NCBI GenBank assembly: GCA_003136415.1
Contig: PLEI01000076.1
Location: forward strand, 1-34,972
DNA from: Acidimicrobiaceae bacterium
GTDB taxonomy: Bacteria > Actinomycetota > Acidimicrobiia > Acidimicrobiales > RAAP-2
Reading direction: 5' to 3'
Length of the DNA: 34,972 nucleotides
Shown: positions 1 to 9,600 of the stretch, piece after piece
Layout: every line of letters starts with the position of its first letter
Numbering within the stretch: position 1 is the first letter of the stretch
Translations under genes and position numbers: made by a program
The notes under the pieces: generated by a model
Seen by the model: the letters and a program-made list of their open reading frames with translations, nothing else
Databases searched by the model: none
What the model was told of the DNA's origin: nothing

Positions 1-25
1 ACACAAGATTCCCGCATAGCTCGGC

Positions 26-247
26 GTGAACCCTGTTTTGGGTGAACGTATTGGCGAAGCCATTCGAGAGCTCAAGCGCGCGGGCAGCACCGTGGTGGTC
101 GTCGAACACAACCTCCCCTTCATCGAAAAGACCTGCGACGAAGTGGTGGTGATGGACTTGGGCTCGGTCATCGCACAGGGCCAATTCAGCGATCTTCGCG
201 ACAACGAGCGCGTTGTGGACGCTTACCTCGGAAATGACGACGAATGA
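26..247 (+). CDS. livG: Branched-chain amino-acid ABC transporter ATP-binding protein, C-terminal fragment (LivG-like), 5' truncated at window edge
   Basis: C-terminal NPVLGERIGEAIRELKRAGSTVVVVEHNLPFIEKTCDEVVVMDLGSVIAQG; directly followed by livF. In-frame TAG at 17-19 just upstream. Confidence 0.8.
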   Translation: MNPVLGERIGEAIRELKRAGSTVVVVEHNLPFIEKTCDEVVVMDLGSVIAQGQFSDLRDNERVVDAYLGNDDE

Positions 248-978
248 GTGAGACCATGTCCGATGCCACCGTCGTCCTGCGCGTCGCCAATCTGACCGCC
301 GGTTATGGTGGTGCGCCCATCATTGACAATGTTTCCCTGGAGGTCAAGAAAAGTAAGATCACGGCGATTGTCGGCCCTAACGGCGCCGGAAAATCTACCC
401 TGCTCAAGGCCATCATGGGCGTCATCAAGTCGACGAGCGGCCAAGTGTCTCTCTTAGGCAAAGAATGCACCAACATGGCGCCCGAGAAACTCGTGAGATT
501 GAAGTTGGCCTACGTCCCCCAGGTCGCCAATACTTTCCCGGACCTCACCGTGCGCGAGAACCTCGAAATGGGGGGCTACCTCCGACGACACGGCGTGAGC
601 GAACGTATCGAGGAATTGTGCGTTCTCTTTCCCGATCTGCGCAAGTCCCTTCGTCGCAAGGCCGGCGCGCTCAGCGGCGGCCAACGCAGCATGCTCGCCA
701 TGGCGAGAGGGCTGATGCTCGACCCCGAAGTCATGTTGCTCGACGAGCCCAGCGCAGGGCTCTCCCCCATCCTGCAAAAGGCCCTGTGGGAACAGATCGA
801 GGCCGTTGCCGCCACTGGTGTGGGCGTGTGTGTCGTCGAACAGAACACCCGCCGATCCCTTCGTCACGCCGACTGGGGATACGTGTTGGTACAGGGCAAG
901 AACCGTCTCGATGGTCCGGCGCACGAGTTGCTGCACGACCAAGAGGTCATCGACCTCTACGTCGGGCGAATGTCGTAG
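244..978 (+). CDS. livF: Branched-chain amino-acid ABC transporter ATP-binding protein LivF
   Basis: Walker A GPNGAGKST, signature LSGGQRSMLAMARGL, Walker B VMLLDEPSAGLSP; overlaps the preceding LivG stop. Confidence 0.92.
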   Translation: MSETMSDATVVLRVANLTAGYGGAPIIDNVSLEVKKSKITAIVGPNGAGKSTLLKAIMGVIKSTSGQVSLLGKECTNMAPEKLVRLKLAYVPQVANTFPDLTVRENLEMGGYLRRHGVSERIEELCVLFPDLRKSLRRKAGALSGGQRSMLAMARGLMLDPEVMLLDEPSAGLSPILQKALWEQIEAVAATGVGVCVVEQNTRRSLRHADWGYVLVQGKNRLDGPAHELLHDQEVIDLYVGRMS

Positions 979-1028
979 TAGATCGAAAAATCTCATAAGA
1001 GAGAGGCATCAAACTAAGGGGGAATGAA

Positions 1029-2354
1029 GTGACAAAAAGAAACAGATTTGTCTCAGTTCGAACCATCACGAGTGCGATGGCATTCACGACGGTGCTCGGC
1101 ACTGGTATGACATTTGGATTCAACGCCGACGCGGGGGCCACGTCGGGCACCGTATCCTACGGGGTGCTGTCGTGCTTCACCGGACCGCTAGCCAGCTTGG
1201 GAGAAGGAATATACCAAGGTGCTCAGATTGCTCAGGCGCAAGTAAATGCCGCGGGCGGCGTACTGGGCAAAAAGTTGCAGATCCCTCAAGGTGACACTGG
1301 TTGTGACCCGGTGGAAGGAAAGACCGCGCTGCTGAAGTTGCTCTCGGGCGGTGGAATCGCTGGCATCATCGGGCCGACCACCCAGGAAATCAATGCCGTC
1401 GAGCCGGTGCTGAAGGCGAACAAGATGATTGACGAGTTCCAGGGTGGCGACACTGGTCGCGACCACCAGACGGACCCGTACTTGTTCCGCGATAGCCCAT
1501 CGGACTCTCAGCTCGGTGTGGCCATGGCCACGTACGCGCACATCAAGGGGTACAAGAAGGCGGACTTGCTCTTCTATTCCGACGCTGCCGCGCAGACCAT
1601 TGTCGCCCCGGTGAAGTCAACCTTCATCAAGTTCGGTGGCACCGTCATCCACACGTACATCATCACCGCGGACCAGTCGTCCTACACCAACACGGTGGCC
1701 CAAGTGATCTCGGACAAACCTCAAGTGATCTTCTCTCAGACGGACGCACCCACGGTGGCGGTGCTGTCGACTGAGTTCAGCCAGTTGGGTTCAAAGATTC
1801 CCTGGATCGGCACCGACGTGACGACAAGCAGCGATTACATCAAGGCCTTCGGGGTCACGAGAGCTCATTCGACCCTGACGTCGGTGATGGGAACCTCGGT
1901 CACCGGACAGGCCAACAACGTCTTCATGGCCGGATTCAAGAAGATGTTCCCGACGAAGGCTGCGGCAGGTCCCCTTTCGGGCTCCAACTACGCCTACGAC
2001 GCGGTTATCACCCTGGCCCTCGCGGACTCGTACGCCAAGACCACGAACGGCACAACGGTTGCGGGGGCCATGACCAAAGTCACCAACGCTCCGGGCACGG
2101 CGTGCTACTCGTATTCGAGTTGCCTGAAGCTGCTGAAGGCCGGCAAGAAGATCAATTACGAGGGAGCGAGTGGCAGCATCGACTACAACAAGTACCACAA
2201 CACCTTTGGGCCCTACGCGCCGTTCATTGCGAACGCCCACACGGGGAATGAAGCACAGGGTTCGCCCCTGTCAGCCAAGGTGCTGGGCGACGTGACGAAC
2301 TGCACCACCACGTCAAAGTGCCTGGCGGTCTTGACAGCCGACGGCATCAAGTAG
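1029..2354 (+). CDS. ABC transporter substrate-binding protein (LivK/periplasmic binding protein type 1)
   Basis: Signal-peptide-like N-terminus, then TVSYGVLSCFTGPLASLGEGIYQGAQIAQAQVNAAGGVLGKKLQI; GTG start preceded by AAGGGGGA; downstream of livG/livF. Confidence 0.9.
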   Translation: MTKRNRFVSVRTITSAMAFTTVLGTGMTFGFNADAGATSGTVSYGVLSCFTGPLASLGEGIYQGAQIAQAQVNAAGGVLGKKLQIPQGDTGCDPVEGKTALLKLLSGGGIAGIIGPTTQEINAVEPVLKANKMIDEFQGGDTGRDHQTDPYLFRDSPSDSQLGVAMATYAHIKGYKKADLLFYSDAAAQTIVAPVKSTFIKFGGTVIHTYIITADQSSYTNTVAQVISDKPQVIFSQTDAPTVAVLSTEFSQLGSKIPWIGTDVTTSSDYIKAFGVTRAHSTLTSVMGTSVTGQANNVFMAGFKKMFPTKAAAGPLSGSNYAYDAVITLALADSYAKTTNGTTVAGAMTKVTNAPGTACYSYSSCLKLLKAGKKINYEGASGSIDYNKYHNTFGPYAPFIANAHTGNEAQGSPLSAKVLGDVTNCTTTSKCLAVLTADGIK

Positions 2355-2360
2355 GAACTT

Positions 2361-2416
2361 CACTCCAAGGGAAACGCCATGGGCGGATTTCTCACCACGG
2401 CGTTTCCCTTGGAGTG
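2361..2416. terminator. Strong inverted repeat, 18-bp perfect stem (CACTCCAAGGGAAACGCC / GGCGTTTCCCTTGGAGTG), 20-nt loop
   Basis: Arms 2361-2378 and 2399-2416 are exact reverse complements, 6 nt after the substrate-binding protein stop. No T-tract follows, so it is terminator-like or an mRNA-stabilising element. Confidence 0.75.
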
Positions 2417-2450
2417 GCCCGGTAGCAATGAAGTACGCCAGCGAGCGAAC

Positions 2451-3662
2451 ATGATCGGACCGACACAATTGAGTTTTGAACCGAATCCACCCGGCTCTGA
2501 CGGCGCGAGCGGTCCGCTCGCGGGTATTCACGTTCTCGACCTCTCGCGAGTGCTCGCTGGTCCGTACGCCGCGATGATCCTCGGGGACCTAGGCGCCGAA
2601 GTCATCAAGGTGGAGCAGCCGGGGGGCGGTGACGACACCCGAAGATGGGGTCCGCCCTTCATTGATACTCCTGACGGGCCCGAGAGCACGTATTTTCTCT
2701 CGGCGAATCGCAACAAGAGAAGCGTGACCGTAGATTTGAAGGATCCCGACGAGCGCTCGTTCATCGAGAAGATGGTCAACTGGGCCGACGTCATCATCGA
2801 AAACTTCCGTCCCGGGGTAATGGACCGTCTGGGGCTCGGCGACGCGGTCCTCGAAGCACTGAATCCGTCACTGGTGCGCCTCTCCATTAGCGGCTTCGGC
2901 GACGACGGACCCGAGAGTCGACGAGTGGGCTACGACCACATTCTCCAGGCCGAGGGCGGTCTCATGTCGATCACCGGTGCGCCCGAAGGCCCCATGGTGA
3001 AGGTCGGTGTTCCCATCGCGGACATCACGGCCGCGCTCTACGGGGTCATCGGCATCTTGGCGGGGCTCCTCGAGCGCGGCTCGAGCGGTCGGGGCCAGCG
3101 AGTCTCCACCTCCTTATTGGCCGGACAGATCGGACTGCACACCTTCCAAGGGACTCGCTACCTCGTCGCGGGCGAAGTCCCCCCGCCCTCGGGGAATCAG
3201 CACCCTACGGTCTGTCCCTACGGAGTGTTCAGCGCGAGTGACGCGCCCATCGTCATCGCCGTAGGCAATGACGCGATTTGGAGACGCTTCGCACCCCTCG
3301 TAGGAATCGATCCCTCGCTGGAGATCTTTTCAACGAATGCCCAGCGAATCGCGAACCAGCGCGAACTCAATGAACTGATGGCACCGGGACTGATCGCGCG
3401 CACCGTGGCGCAGTGGCTGGTGCTCTTCGACGAGGCGGGAGTTCCCGCGGGGCAAGTCAAGACTATTGATCAGGTCTACGACACCGAGCAGGTGCGCCAG
3501 CAAGGCCTCGTCTGGACCGGCGAACACTCGACCCTGGGAAAAATTGAACTGCCCGGTAGCCCACTTCGCTATGGGAGAAGTACGGTTTCGATGCGCTTGG
3601 CGCCCCCCACGCTCGGCGAGCATTCAACCCGGATACGCGAAGAATTGGGCGGCGATGTATAG
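2451..3662 (+). CDS. CaiB/BaiF family CoA transferase (type III)
   Basis: GIHVLDLSRVLAGPYAAMILGDLGAEVIKVEQPGGGDDTRRWGPPF and GYDHILQAEGGLMSITG. ORF track start 2379 lies inside the hairpin; ATG at 2451 is more plausible. Confidence 0.9.
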   Translation: MIGPTQLSFEPNPPGSDGASGPLAGIHVLDLSRVLAGPYAAMILGDLGAEVIKVEQPGGGDDTRRWGPPFIDTPDGPESTYFLSANRNKRSVTVDLKDPDERSFIEKMVNWADVIIENFRPGVMDRLGLGDAVLEALNPSLVRLSISGFGDDGPESRRVGYDHILQAEGGLMSITGAPEGPMVKVGVPIADITAALYGVIGILAGLLERGSSGRGQRVSTSLLAGQIGLHTFQGTRYLVAGEVPPPSGNQHPTVCPYGVFSASDAPIVIAVGNDAIWRRFAPLVGIDPSLEIFSTNAQRIANQRELNELMAPGLIARTVAQWLVLFDEAGVPAGQVKTIDQVYDTEQVRQQGLVWTGEHSTLGKIELPGSPLRYGRSTVSMRLAPPTLGEHSTRIREELGGDV

Positions 3663-3710
3663 GACTTTTTCCATGAGACCGTCACGAAACGCCACGTTGC
3701 TGACTCGACT

Positions 3711-4616
3711 TTGCGTAGCGCAGATGAGGCTCCCGTGACCACGAAGACTCGATTCGGTCGATCAATTTCGCTCACGCGCACGCGCCTTGATAAACGGTGG
3801 CGGAGATCAACCAAGTGGTTACGCGCCCGACGCCACCCTCGATTGGCGGTACCTCCCGCGACATCCGTCATTGCGGAGAAAGTCGACGGCGGCGTCTTCG
3901 AGATTCGTCTCAATGGTGGCCAGCGCCGCAACGTTCTGGGTCGTTCCACCATTGACCGCATCGAGGAACTCGTCGCCACCCCGCCCCACGGGACCAAGGT
4001 GATCGTGATTACCGCGGAACCGCCCGATTTTTGCGCGGGGTACGACTTAGTGGAAGCCTCCCTAGGTCGAGCCGAAGAGTTGATCGCGCACGAGAGTAAC
4101 TTCGCGGCGTTGCGCACATCCGTCTACCCGATCGTCGTGGCGTTGCTGGGCAACGTCATTGGTGGTGGACTCGAACTCGCACTGTCGGGCGACATCCGCC
4201 TCGCGTCTCCCGAAACCAGATTCGCTATTCCGGCGGCCAAGTTGGGCCTCGTCTATTCCGAAGCAGGAATTCGTCTCGTGGTTGATACTCTCGGAGAAAG
4301 TCTGGCCCGGGCAATGTTCCTTGGCGGACGCGACGTCTCGGCGGAAACGGCACTCTCGATTGGCCTCGTGAGCGAAATCGTGGGTCGCGAGCAATTGCGC
4401 TCACGCGCGCTCGAGTACGGGGCCGCCATCGGGTCGTGGTCGGCGACGGCAGCCAGCGGGAATCGCCAGATTCTCGACGCCATCGCGGGTCGGGTCGTGG
4501 TGGACACGACTGAGTTGCGCCTCGGGAGCTTTGCGGCTAACGGCGACCTCGCCCACAGCATTTCAAATTTCGTGAAGCGTCGCGCACAAGCTCCCGGCGG
4601 CCTCGTCGAGAAATAA
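3711..4616 (+). CDS. Enoyl-CoA hydratase/isomerase family protein
   Basis: FCAGYDLVEA, GNVIGGGLELALSGDIRLASPETRFAIPAAKLGL crotonase motifs. Start uncertain (GTG 3735 is an alternative). Confidence 0.85.
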   Translation: MRSADEAPVTTKTRFGRSISLTRTRLDKRWRRSTKWLRARRHPRLAVPPATSVIAEKVDGGVFEIRLNGGQRRNVLGRSTIDRIEELVATPPHGTKVIVITAEPPDFCAGYDLVEASLGRAEELIAHESNFAALRTSVYPIVVALLGNVIGGGLELALSGDIRLASPETRFAIPAAKLGLVYSEAGIRLVVDTLGESLARAMFLGGRDVSAETALSIGLVSEIVGREQLRSRALEYGAAIGSWSATAASGNRQILDAIAGRVVVDTTELRLGSFAANGDLAHSISNFVKRRAQAPGGLVEK

Positions 4617-4688
4617 CGTCGGCCAAGGAAGGCCAGTCCATTGGCTTTCACCGCGACATTCACTCCGTGGAGATCTCCATGGACGGAT

Positions 4689-5612
4689 TCAATCAACGAG
4701 AGCGCGGTCCGCCGTGAATTCCACGGTCAGCCACAGATCGTGCGGAATCGTCTTGAGCATGCGAAAGAGCACGTGGCGCACCTGGTCGGACTGGGCCACC
4801 GTCCAACTGGGATCGACGACGAAGTCGATCTCGACGTAGAACTTGCGACCGATCTTGGTCATACGCATGTGCCGGTCGGTGAGGGCGAACTGAAAGGCGA
4901 CGTGGTCCAGGGCCAACTTTGCGGCCTCTTGGAGTTCGATATCGGGAACACCTTCGATGAGTTCGATGAACGTGGTTCGCACCATGCCGGCGGGTGGAAT
5001 GACGAAGAGGCAACACGCGCCTATCACGAGCGACGGGTCAATGTACTTAGCGCCCACCGCCCAACTGGTGCCCGCAATGATGCCCGCGGCAATGAACGCG
5101 AGGAGAATTGCCAAGCCCAGTCCCGCGCCCGCGAGCCACTGCGTCGCCTCGGCGCGCACGAGCTCAGACTTTTGGGCCACCCGACGCAGGCGCCACCAGA
5201 TGAAGAGAGGAATAGCCAGAGCGGTCACCGCGTAGCTGAAGCTCCAGCCATTGGGTACTTTGGTGCCACCGCTGATGATTGAAAGAATGGCGTTGAACGA
5301 GGCGTAGGCACAGGTCGCGAGGAGCGCTACGCCCTCGATACCAATAATGAGGGGCACCAGTGCTTCACGCCCGTAGGGGTAGCGAATCGTGGGGCCCTCC
5401 TCCACCAAGTGAGAAACCCTCATGGCCATCCACGTCAGTCCGATGCCCAGAAAAGTATAGAAACCATCAAAGAGCACGATCTGTGAGCCACCAATGATGC
5501 CGATGGTTATACCGACGATCGCCAACGCCATCCCCATCACGATGGACAGGCTGAGGGCGCGGCGTTCTTGTCGAAATTCTCTTGATTTCGCAGATTTCTT
5601 CGATGAACTCAC
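4689..5612 (-). CDS. Cation diffusion facilitator-like membrane transporter
   Basis: Multi-TM protein with LFDGFYTFLGIGL...RYPYGREALVPL, RAEATQWLAGAGLG, YIDPSLVIGACCLF; CDF architecture with atypical metal-site residues. Confidence 0.75.
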   Translation of the reverse strand: MSSSKKSAKSREFRQERRALSLSIVMGMALAIVGITIGIIGGSQIVLFDGFYTFLGIGLTWMAMRVSHLVEEGPTIRYPYGREALVPLIIGIEGVALLATCAYASFNAILSIISGGTKVPNGWSFSYAVTALAIPLFIWWRLRRVAQKSELVRAEATQWLAGAGLGLAILLAFIAAGIIAGTSWAVGAKYIDPSLVIGACCLFVIPPAGMVRTTFIELIEGVPDIELQEAAKLALDHVAFQFALTDRHMRMTKIGRKFYVEIDFVVDPSWTVAQSDQVRHVLFRMLKTIPHDLWLTVEFTADRALVD

Positions 5613-5832
5613 CGCTCTACCACTCCTAAATTTGCGTTGTTCCTACCAGTCTCCTTCAGGGCCACGCATCAATCGCCGATACCCCTTTGACCCCCTGGCG
5701 AGGCCTACTGAATCGACAACGTCGTTTTAGGTGCACGAATTCGGCCGCTCCACCAGCCCCGCAGCGGTGCCGGTACAACTTCTCTCGAGCCGTCAATTCC
5801 AATCGAAAGCCCTGGGCGAGATAGCGCCGTCG

Positions 5833-8097
5833 CTACGAAATGGTGAGCGCCACAGATTTGGACGTCGACAATCGATTCGACCTCGAGGAAGCGAACTTCG
5901 CGACAATCAGGTGACGACCCTTCGCTAGTGCGTGGTGAGTGCTGCAACTTCCCTTGCTTCGAGCTGAAATGGCGATGGTGCAGAGAGTGACCGAGCCCGA
6001 CATCACGTGCACGCTGCCCTGGGGTACGTCGGGCGAGCCATTGGTCATCACGTGCACGCTGAAGACCACCAAATGAGCACGAGTATGAGACACCTTGGTT
6101 TTGGAAATCTTCAGTGACGTCGACGTGGATGCCGGGGAGATTGTCACTCTTGCGTAGTTCGAAGCGACTGACGAACCGCCGCTGTCGATCGCGATCACGT
6201 GGGCGTAATAGGTCCTGCCACCCCGCAAGTGAAGTGCCTTAAATGACGTTCCCGTCACCGCGACTCCACCGGGGTAGAGTTGCTTCGCCGCAGCGCCGGA
6301 GTTCAAACTGACGTAGACCCGATAGCCAGTGACGCTGAGACCTACAGGCAACGCGGGTGCGCTCCACGTAATCGAAGCCGAGTCCACGTCCGCCTTGGCC
6401 ACCACCTTGGTCGGTGGCAACGGAGCGAGCGGCTTCCATTGGGCGTAGAGCGTCACGTTCCCCGGAGTACTGTACGTGGCCGCATTGGGGTAGGACACGC
6501 CACTTCCATTGGGACTCGTGTTCCAGTCCACGAATGAGTACCCAGTGCGCGAGAATGTATCGACGGGAAGGTTGGCTGGCGAATTCGCGTCGACCCAGTT
6601 CATCGAGCCGATGCCGCCATTGGCGCTGAAGGTAACCTTGAACAGGGCCCATTGGGCAAAGAGGCTCGCCGAGGACTTGATCGTGACGTTCTCGCCCTCA
6701 TTAAAGGCAGTGCCACCACTGCCCGTTGAAGTTGAGTTCCAATCGATGAAAACCTTGCCCGGGTCGGTGAAGGCGTTGGGCGCCAAGCTCAACGCAGTGC
6801 CGACCGCGGCGGTCTGTGGAGTCATCTGACCCGTTCCCCCATTGGGGTCGTAGAGGACTGTCTGTTGCGAATTCAGCGCGCACGAGTAGTTCGAATTGAC
6901 GTTTTGAAATTCGTTTTGACTGAATTCTTCTTGGATGAAGTAGTGATCACCGTTGATCGTCTGGTTGTATTCAGCGCCCGATGTGCCCCGATAATTCAAC
7001 GAGTCGCCGTAGATGTAAGCGCAGTCGTCACCCACTTCACTATGAACAGCGTCCGTCCAACTCGACGGTGAGCCACCCGGATACGGATCAGTGATTGATT
7101 CGCTAATCTCGTGACTCATCACGCTGACTTCGGTATCCGCGTCGAAGTTGCCATTCGGCGCCTGATTTCCGACGGGTGAGGTGTCCAGAAACGAACCCCC
7201 GTCCGAACTACAAGTGTCCCCGGTGGGACCGTCGACGAGGGCGTAGGGCAGCGCCGCGTAGATGGTGCTGCCTCCGTAGCTGTGATATCCGCAGAAACCA
7301 GACGAGTTCGTTCCTCCCACGTTGCACGTCCCGCCCTGGCTGACGTTTCTACCATCATAAAAACACGACTCAACCCCCTTGGGGAGAAAGACGATGTAGA
7401 GGTGATTCAAATCGCTGAGGAGACCGCGTCCCGTCAGCACCGTCGCCAACTCGGCTTGAATCTGTGAGTCAGTTACACAAGCACTGTCCGTCGATTGGTC
7501 TGAAAAGACCGCACCCCCGTCCACGGCACATCCAGTGGAGACGGTGTGTGACGGGAATACGGTGGTGTCGGTAATGGCGGGTCCCGCGGTGAATTGGTCG
7601 AGAAAAGGATGGAGACTGCCGTCACTGTATTGCGTGAGGACCGAGAAGACATTGTTGGTAGATCCACTGTCGTGAGCGATGTCAGCGATGAACTTCGACG
7701 TAATTCCCGTGTACGTCGAGTCAAAGTTGTAGCCAGACGGTACCCAGTAAATCGGTGTGATGGTGACGGCAGTAGTCGTTCCCATGACCGGGCCGCCTCC
7801 CGTCGTAAACGGCGGCGAGCCCGAGTAGATGTAATAGGGCGGTTCCGTGTTGACGCTACTGGCGGTTTTGGCGGCACAGTTGACCTGGACGATGGGCGAC
7901 GACGAGTGGGGGATCTGAAGTCCCGCTATCTTGCCGACGTGAGTCGTCGGCGCGGCACCACACGTGCTGGCCAACGCGTTCGTCGTCGCCAGCGCGGCGG
8001 TACCACCCACCAGTCCGAGTGATACCAATGACCAAGCAATAACCAACACAACCGACGTTCGCCAGGTCTTCACTCGTTTCCCCGTTCTTCGAGTCAA
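5833..8097 (-). CDS. Large secreted protein: N-terminal putative peptidase-like domain, two InlB B-repeat (Flg_new-like) modules, fibronectin type III, Ig-like C-terminus
   Basis: Signal peptide; SHEISESITDP...SEVGDDCAY; two repeats of the form YDPNGGTGQM...FIDWN...LFAQW and FSANGGIGSM...FVDWN...LYAQW; FN3 PPTKVVAKADVDSASITWSAP; Ig-like VPQGSVHVMSGSVTLCTI. Confidence 0.75.
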   Translation of the reverse strand: MTRRTGKRVKTWRTSVVLVIAWSLVSLGLVGGTAALATTNALASTCGAAPTTHVGKIAGLQIPHSSSPIVQVNCAAKTASSVNTEPPYYIYSGSPPFTTGGGPVMGTTTAVTITPIYWVPSGYNFDSTYTGITSKFIADIAHDSGSTNNVFSVLTQYSDGSLHPFLDQFTAGPAITDTTVFPSHTVSTGCAVDGGAVFSDQSTDSACVTDSQIQAELATVLTGRGLLSDLNHLYIVFLPKGVESCFYDGRNVSQGGTCNVGGTNSSGFCGYHSYGGSTIYAALPYALVDGPTGDTCSSDGGSFLDTSPVGNQAPNGNFDADTEVSVMSHEISESITDPYPGGSPSSWTDAVHSEVGDDCAYIYGDSLNYRGTSGAEYNQTINGDHYFIQEEFSQNEFQNVNSNYSCALNSQQTVLYDPNGGTGQMTPQTAAVGTALSLAPNAFTDPGKVFIDWNSTSTGSGGTAFNEGENVTIKSSASLFAQWALFKVTFSANGGIGSMNWVDANSPANLPVDTFSRTGYSFVDWNTSPNGSGVSYPNAATYSTPGNVTLYAQWKPLAPLPPTKVVAKADVDSASITWSAPALPVGLSVTGYRVYVSLNSGAAAKQLYPGGVAVTGTSFKALHLRGGRTYYAHVIAIDSGGSSVASNYARVTISPASTSTSLKISKTKVSHTRAHLVVFSVHVMTNGSPDVPQGSVHVMSGSVTLCTIAISARSKGSCSTHHALAKGRHLIVAKFASSRSNRLSTSKSVALTIS

Positions 8098-8222
8098 TCA
8101 ACCGCGGCCATCAGGGGCGGAAGGCTCCCCATGTCTATCACTGGGCGCCATTTCACAAACTGAAACGACGTTATGGTTTTTGACTCTCTCGACGACGATG
8201 TGCTGAGTCGGTCAAGCCACAC

Positions 8223-9167
8223 TCAGCCGGCGGCGATCAGATCGTGTCGCGACATCAGTGCCCGCCGGGTACCCCAAGACGCCGCCGCGAGACCCACCAG
8301 CATCATGAGACCACACCCAATCATTGGCGCGGGTGCGATCGCGCGCGCCGATCCCATAATTCCCGAGGCGAAGAACCAGCCAGCGTGCCGAGCCATTTGC
8401 ACCCACCAGACCAACAATGACGCAAAGATCGTGAACATCGAGCCGGTAGTCCCCAAGGCCAGCCATGAAAGCACTCGAAACTCGTGAACTGAGTACTCAA
8501 GACGAAGCGCAACTCGTCCTAGCGTGATGGTCCCCACTGCGAGACAGACGACCACAATCGCGAACCACGCCAGTCCCACCCACCGGTACAGCCAGAGACC
8601 ACCGTTTCTCTGCGACGACGTCAGGTGATGCGCCATCACCACGATGGCGCTCGTGGTGACAACCGCAATCAGTGTCGCGTAGAAAGCCGGGCGCACCAGC
8701 CGAAGAGTCGCGCTCACACCGTTCTCTCGAAAGAACCGCAAGAAGCTTCTGCCCGATAGCACCGCGGCCACGAGACACAAGGCGCCGCCGACGAACGCCG
8801 CGATCTGCAAAACAGTCATTGCCGTGGCCGGTATGGCGCGACTGGCCCGAGGTGTCACCACGTCCCAGTGCTCGCTGTATTTGGCGAAACCGGCGCCCGC
8901 CACGACGAAGAGGGACCACGCCGCGAGCACCGTCAACGCGCCGGCACGCAATTGATCCGCCCGTCGCGACGTGCGACCGACAAAGCCGGTCGCACGGCAG
9001 TACTCGTTCGTGCCCGCTCTCGCAATGGCCAACCAGGCCCGCGCGGGAAGCCGACGCTGGGGGTAGGTCTCGAGGAGTAAATCAACGAGTTCATTGCCGT
9101 AACTCTCTCGCCACGCGACGGGATACCAGCGAAGGACCCGGCGCGCGACATCATCGCGCCGGTTCAT
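8223..9167 (-). CDS. Hypothetical integral membrane protein co-transcribed with PadR regulator
   Basis: Several hydrophobic segments; N-terminus RRVLRWYPVAWRESYGNELVDLLLET; start overlaps the padR stop. Confidence 0.7.
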   Translation of the reverse strand: MNRRDDVARRVLRWYPVAWRESYGNELVDLLLETYPQRRLPARAWLAIARAGTNEYCRATGFVGRTSRRADQLRAGALTVLAAWSLFVVAGAGFAKYSEHWDVVTPRASRAIPATAMTVLQIAAFVGGALCLVAAVLSGRSFLRFFRENGVSATLRLVRPAFYATLIAVVTTSAIVVMAHHLTSSQRNGGLWLYRWVGLAWFAIVVVCLAVGTITLGRVALRLEYSVHEFRVLSWLALGTTGSMFTIFASLLVWWVQMARHAGWFFASGIMGSARAIAPAPMIGCGLMMLVGLAAASWGTRRALMSRHDLIAAG

Positions 9168-9502
9168 GCTGGCCTCCAGGCGACGGTGCCCAAACGCCGC
9201 GAGCCCACCGAGGCCAGACGAGCCATATCCGCCACGACGTCGGCCAAGGCGACCGACCCCGCCGCAGTGATCCGGTAAGGGCGACGACGATCCACTTCTG
9301 GTTCGGGCGCAATCAGCCCACTCTCTTCGAGTCGGGTGATCGCGCCATAAAGAGTGCCCGGGCTCAACGTCACCCCCGCGAACTCCGCGATGTCCTTCGC
9401 GAGAGCGTATCCGTGCTTGGCACCGTCGGCCAAACTCGTCAAGATCAGCATCCAGGGATCATTCGGCCGTCGTAGACCCGCGTTCGATGTTTTCTGGGGC
9501 AT
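9164..9502 (-). CDS. PadR family transcriptional regulator
   Basis: DPWMLILTSLADGAKHGYALAKDIAEFAGVTLSPGTLYGAITRLEESGLI, characteristic PadR winged helix. Confidence 0.92.
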   Translation of the reverse strand: MPQKTSNAGLRRPNDPWMLILTSLADGAKHGYALAKDIAEFAGVTLSPGTLYGAITRLEESGLIAPEPEVDRRRPYRITAAGSVALADVVADMARLASVGSRRLGTVAWRPA

Positions 9503-9511
9503 CTCCAGATG

Positions 9512-9532
9512 CTACTACGTATCGCGTAGTAG
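9512..9532. promoter_or_regulatory. Palindromic putative PadR operator CTACTACG-TATCG-CGTAGTAG
   Basis: Perfect 8-bp arms separated by 5 nt, starting 10 bp upstream of the padR start codon. Confidence 0.6.
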
Positions 9533-9600
9533 TTTCACTACCCGCGATCCAGTGCGGCAATCCTCAGGATCGCTCCGGGACGGTGGCCATACTTGTACCT

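Noticed and set aside
454-996. 180-aa minus-strand ORF opposite livF
   Set aside because: Antisense shadow of a clearly coding ABC ATPase in high-GC DNA.
4641-5282. 213-aa plus-strand ORF
   Set aside because: Antisense of the CDF-like transporter.
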